Positions 6,945 through 7,371 of a stretch of DNA of 7,371 nucleotides are shown here, one piece after another. Positions within the stretch are counted from its first letter, which is position 1, and the number at the start of each line of letters is the position of its first letter. The notes beneath the pieces were generated by a model. That model saw only the letters and a list, made by a program, of their open reading frames with translations, had not been told where the DNA came from and did not search any database. Position numbers and translations under genes: made by a program. This stretch comes from Paracoccaceae bacterium (lineage in GTDB: Bacteria > Pseudomonadota > Alphaproteobacteria > Rhodobacterales > Rhodobacteraceae): contig JAHRVZ010000332.1 of the NCBI GenBank assembly GCA_019090405.1, positions 1 through 7,371 on the forward strand, given 5' to 3'.

Positions 6945-7250
6945 TTCCCTGTTCCCCTTGGAAACTTCCCTGATAATTGGAAAACAGGTTCCCTGTTGAT
7001 TTACCTAGGGAAATCACTCGTAACGCATTGATACTTGGCGGTTATTGACGCGCGATTTGGGTCGAAAACAGCGATTTTGGCAAAATTTCCCTGTTAATTC
7101 CCTGTTAGCAGGGAAATTAGGCCTAACCGAAGCGCGTGATGCTGCCGACAGAGACTGCGGCGAATAGTCGAGCTGATAGGCAGGATCACAAGTGTCTCCG
7201 ACAGAGATGGCACGGCGCCAGCACCCGGAAAATAGGGATAAAACAGGGAA
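6945..7250. repeat. Cluster of TTCCCTGTT short repeats, both orientations
   Basis: Exact TTCCCTGTT occurs at 6945-6953, 6989-6997, 7087-7095 and 7098-7106, and its complement AACAGGGAA at 7242-7250. Degenerate copies are visible at 6966-6972 (TTCCCTG), 6981-6990 (AAAACAGGTT), 7007-7012 (AGGGAA) and 7108-7116 (GCAGGGAAA). Spacing is irregular, so it is not a CRISPR array. Copies at 7087 and 7098 are 11 bases apart, about one helical turn. The pattern could be protein-binding sites, remnants of a replication or transfer region, or an interspersed repeat family. Confidence 0.7.
7084..7118. repeat. Perfect 10-bp inverted repeat within the TTCCCTGTT cluster
   Basis: AATTTCCCTG at 7084-7093 pairs perfectly with CAGGGAAATT at 7109-7118. 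The 15-base loop contains another TTCCCTGTT copy. As a transcript it would form a hairpin in either direction. There is no adjacent T-run of terminator type, so a binding-site or repeat-element reading is preferred. Confidence 0.75.
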
Positions 7251-7275
7251 ATGCCGGAGGTGTTCACAGAGACTG
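7148..7275 (+). repeat. Direct repeat ACAGAGACTG flanking the tRNA-proximal region
   Basis: ACAGAGACTG occurs at 7148-7157 and again at 7266-7275, eight bases from the 3' end of the tRNA gene. A shorter related copy (CCGACAGAGA, also found at 7145-7154) is at 7198-7207. The repeats are short and could be chance or the trace of a small duplication. Confidence 0.4.
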
Positions 7276-7282
7276 GGGTAGG

Positions 7283-7371
7283 TGGCGGAGAGACAGGGAT
7301 TCGAACCCTGGAGACGGTCTCCCGCCTACACACTTTCCAGGCGTGCGCCTTCGACCACTCGGCCACCTCTC
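7283..7371 (-). tRNA. tRNA-Ser (anticodon GGA), lacking only its first base at the window edge
   Basis: Read on the - strand, the sequence folds as a serine tRNA with its long variable arm. The acceptor strand GAGAGG (first G lies outside the window) pairs with TCTCTCC, followed by the discriminator G at 7286 and an encoded CCA at 7283-7285. The anticodon stem CACGC/GTGTG closes the loop CTGGAAA, giving anticodon GGA (7336-7338), which reads UCC and UCU serine codons. The variable arm (GGCGGGAGACCGTCTCC) and T-loop GGTTCGAATCC are both present. It would be transcribed towards the recombinase remnant. Serine tRNA genes are common integration sites for genomic islands. Confidence 0.96.

Larger units (their letters stand above)
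6926..7282. other. Gene-free region with short repeats between recombinase remnant and tRNA
   Basis: No reading frame in this stretch of about 357 bases resembles a protein. It holds the TTCCCTGTT-type repeats, a perfect hairpin at 7084-7118 and a pair of ACAGAGACTG repeats. I see no clear intrinsic terminator for the tRNA, which would be transcribed towards lower coordinates, and no convincing promoter. Confidence 0.7.

Noticed and set aside
6945..7250. CRISPR array
   Set aside because: The repeats are only nine bases, occur in both orientations and have irregular spacing, without cas genes nearby.
7094..7366. Open frame of 90 residues on the - strand starting MAEWSKAHAWK
   Set aside because: It is the translation of the tRNA-Ser gene and the repeat region after it, a well-known false protein in annotations.

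Overview
The window looks like chromosomal DNA of an alphaproteobacterium, most likely Rhodobacteraceae or a close relative. This is inferred from the high-GC coding sequence, the style of the proteins and the DUF2924 plus large serine recombinase pair that is common in that group. No lineage marker fixes the species.

Positions 57-5546 are one compact operon on the + strand. It encodes a 136-residue four-helix membrane protein of unknown function, a TetR-family regulator (203 residues), a periplasmic adaptor of an RND efflux pump (452 residues) and the RND inner-membrane pump (1039 residues). Every junction is an ATGA stop/start overlap, so the four genes are almost certainly co-transcribed and translationally coupled. 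Adaptor and pump would form a tripartite proton-driven exporter with an outer-membrane channel that is not encoded here. The TetR protein probably represses the operon, with the operator upstream of the window. The pump is intact but has Asn where AcrB has the proton-relay Lys940, and it has only two cysteines, both in the first periplasmic segment.

Positions 5547-6925 are mobile-element wreckage. A short gap holds a strong inverted repeat (5575-5631). Next comes the 3' end of an IS3-family transposase on the - strand, carrying a frameshift. It is fused directly to the 3' end of a DUF2924 gene on the + strand, and that fragment overlaps by ATGA a large serine recombinase gene broken by two in-frame amber codons and missing its C-terminal half.

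Positions 6926-7282 contain no gene. They hold a family of TTCCCTGTT-type short repeats in both orientations, including a 10-bp perfect hairpin. The window ends in a tRNA-Ser(GGA) gene on the - strand that is complete except for its first base. The layout suggests an eroded genomic-island end next to a tRNA gene, beside a healthy efflux operon. I see no clear sign of a wholly new system. The best candidates for novelty are the coupled four-helix protein at the head of the pump operon and the short repeat family.
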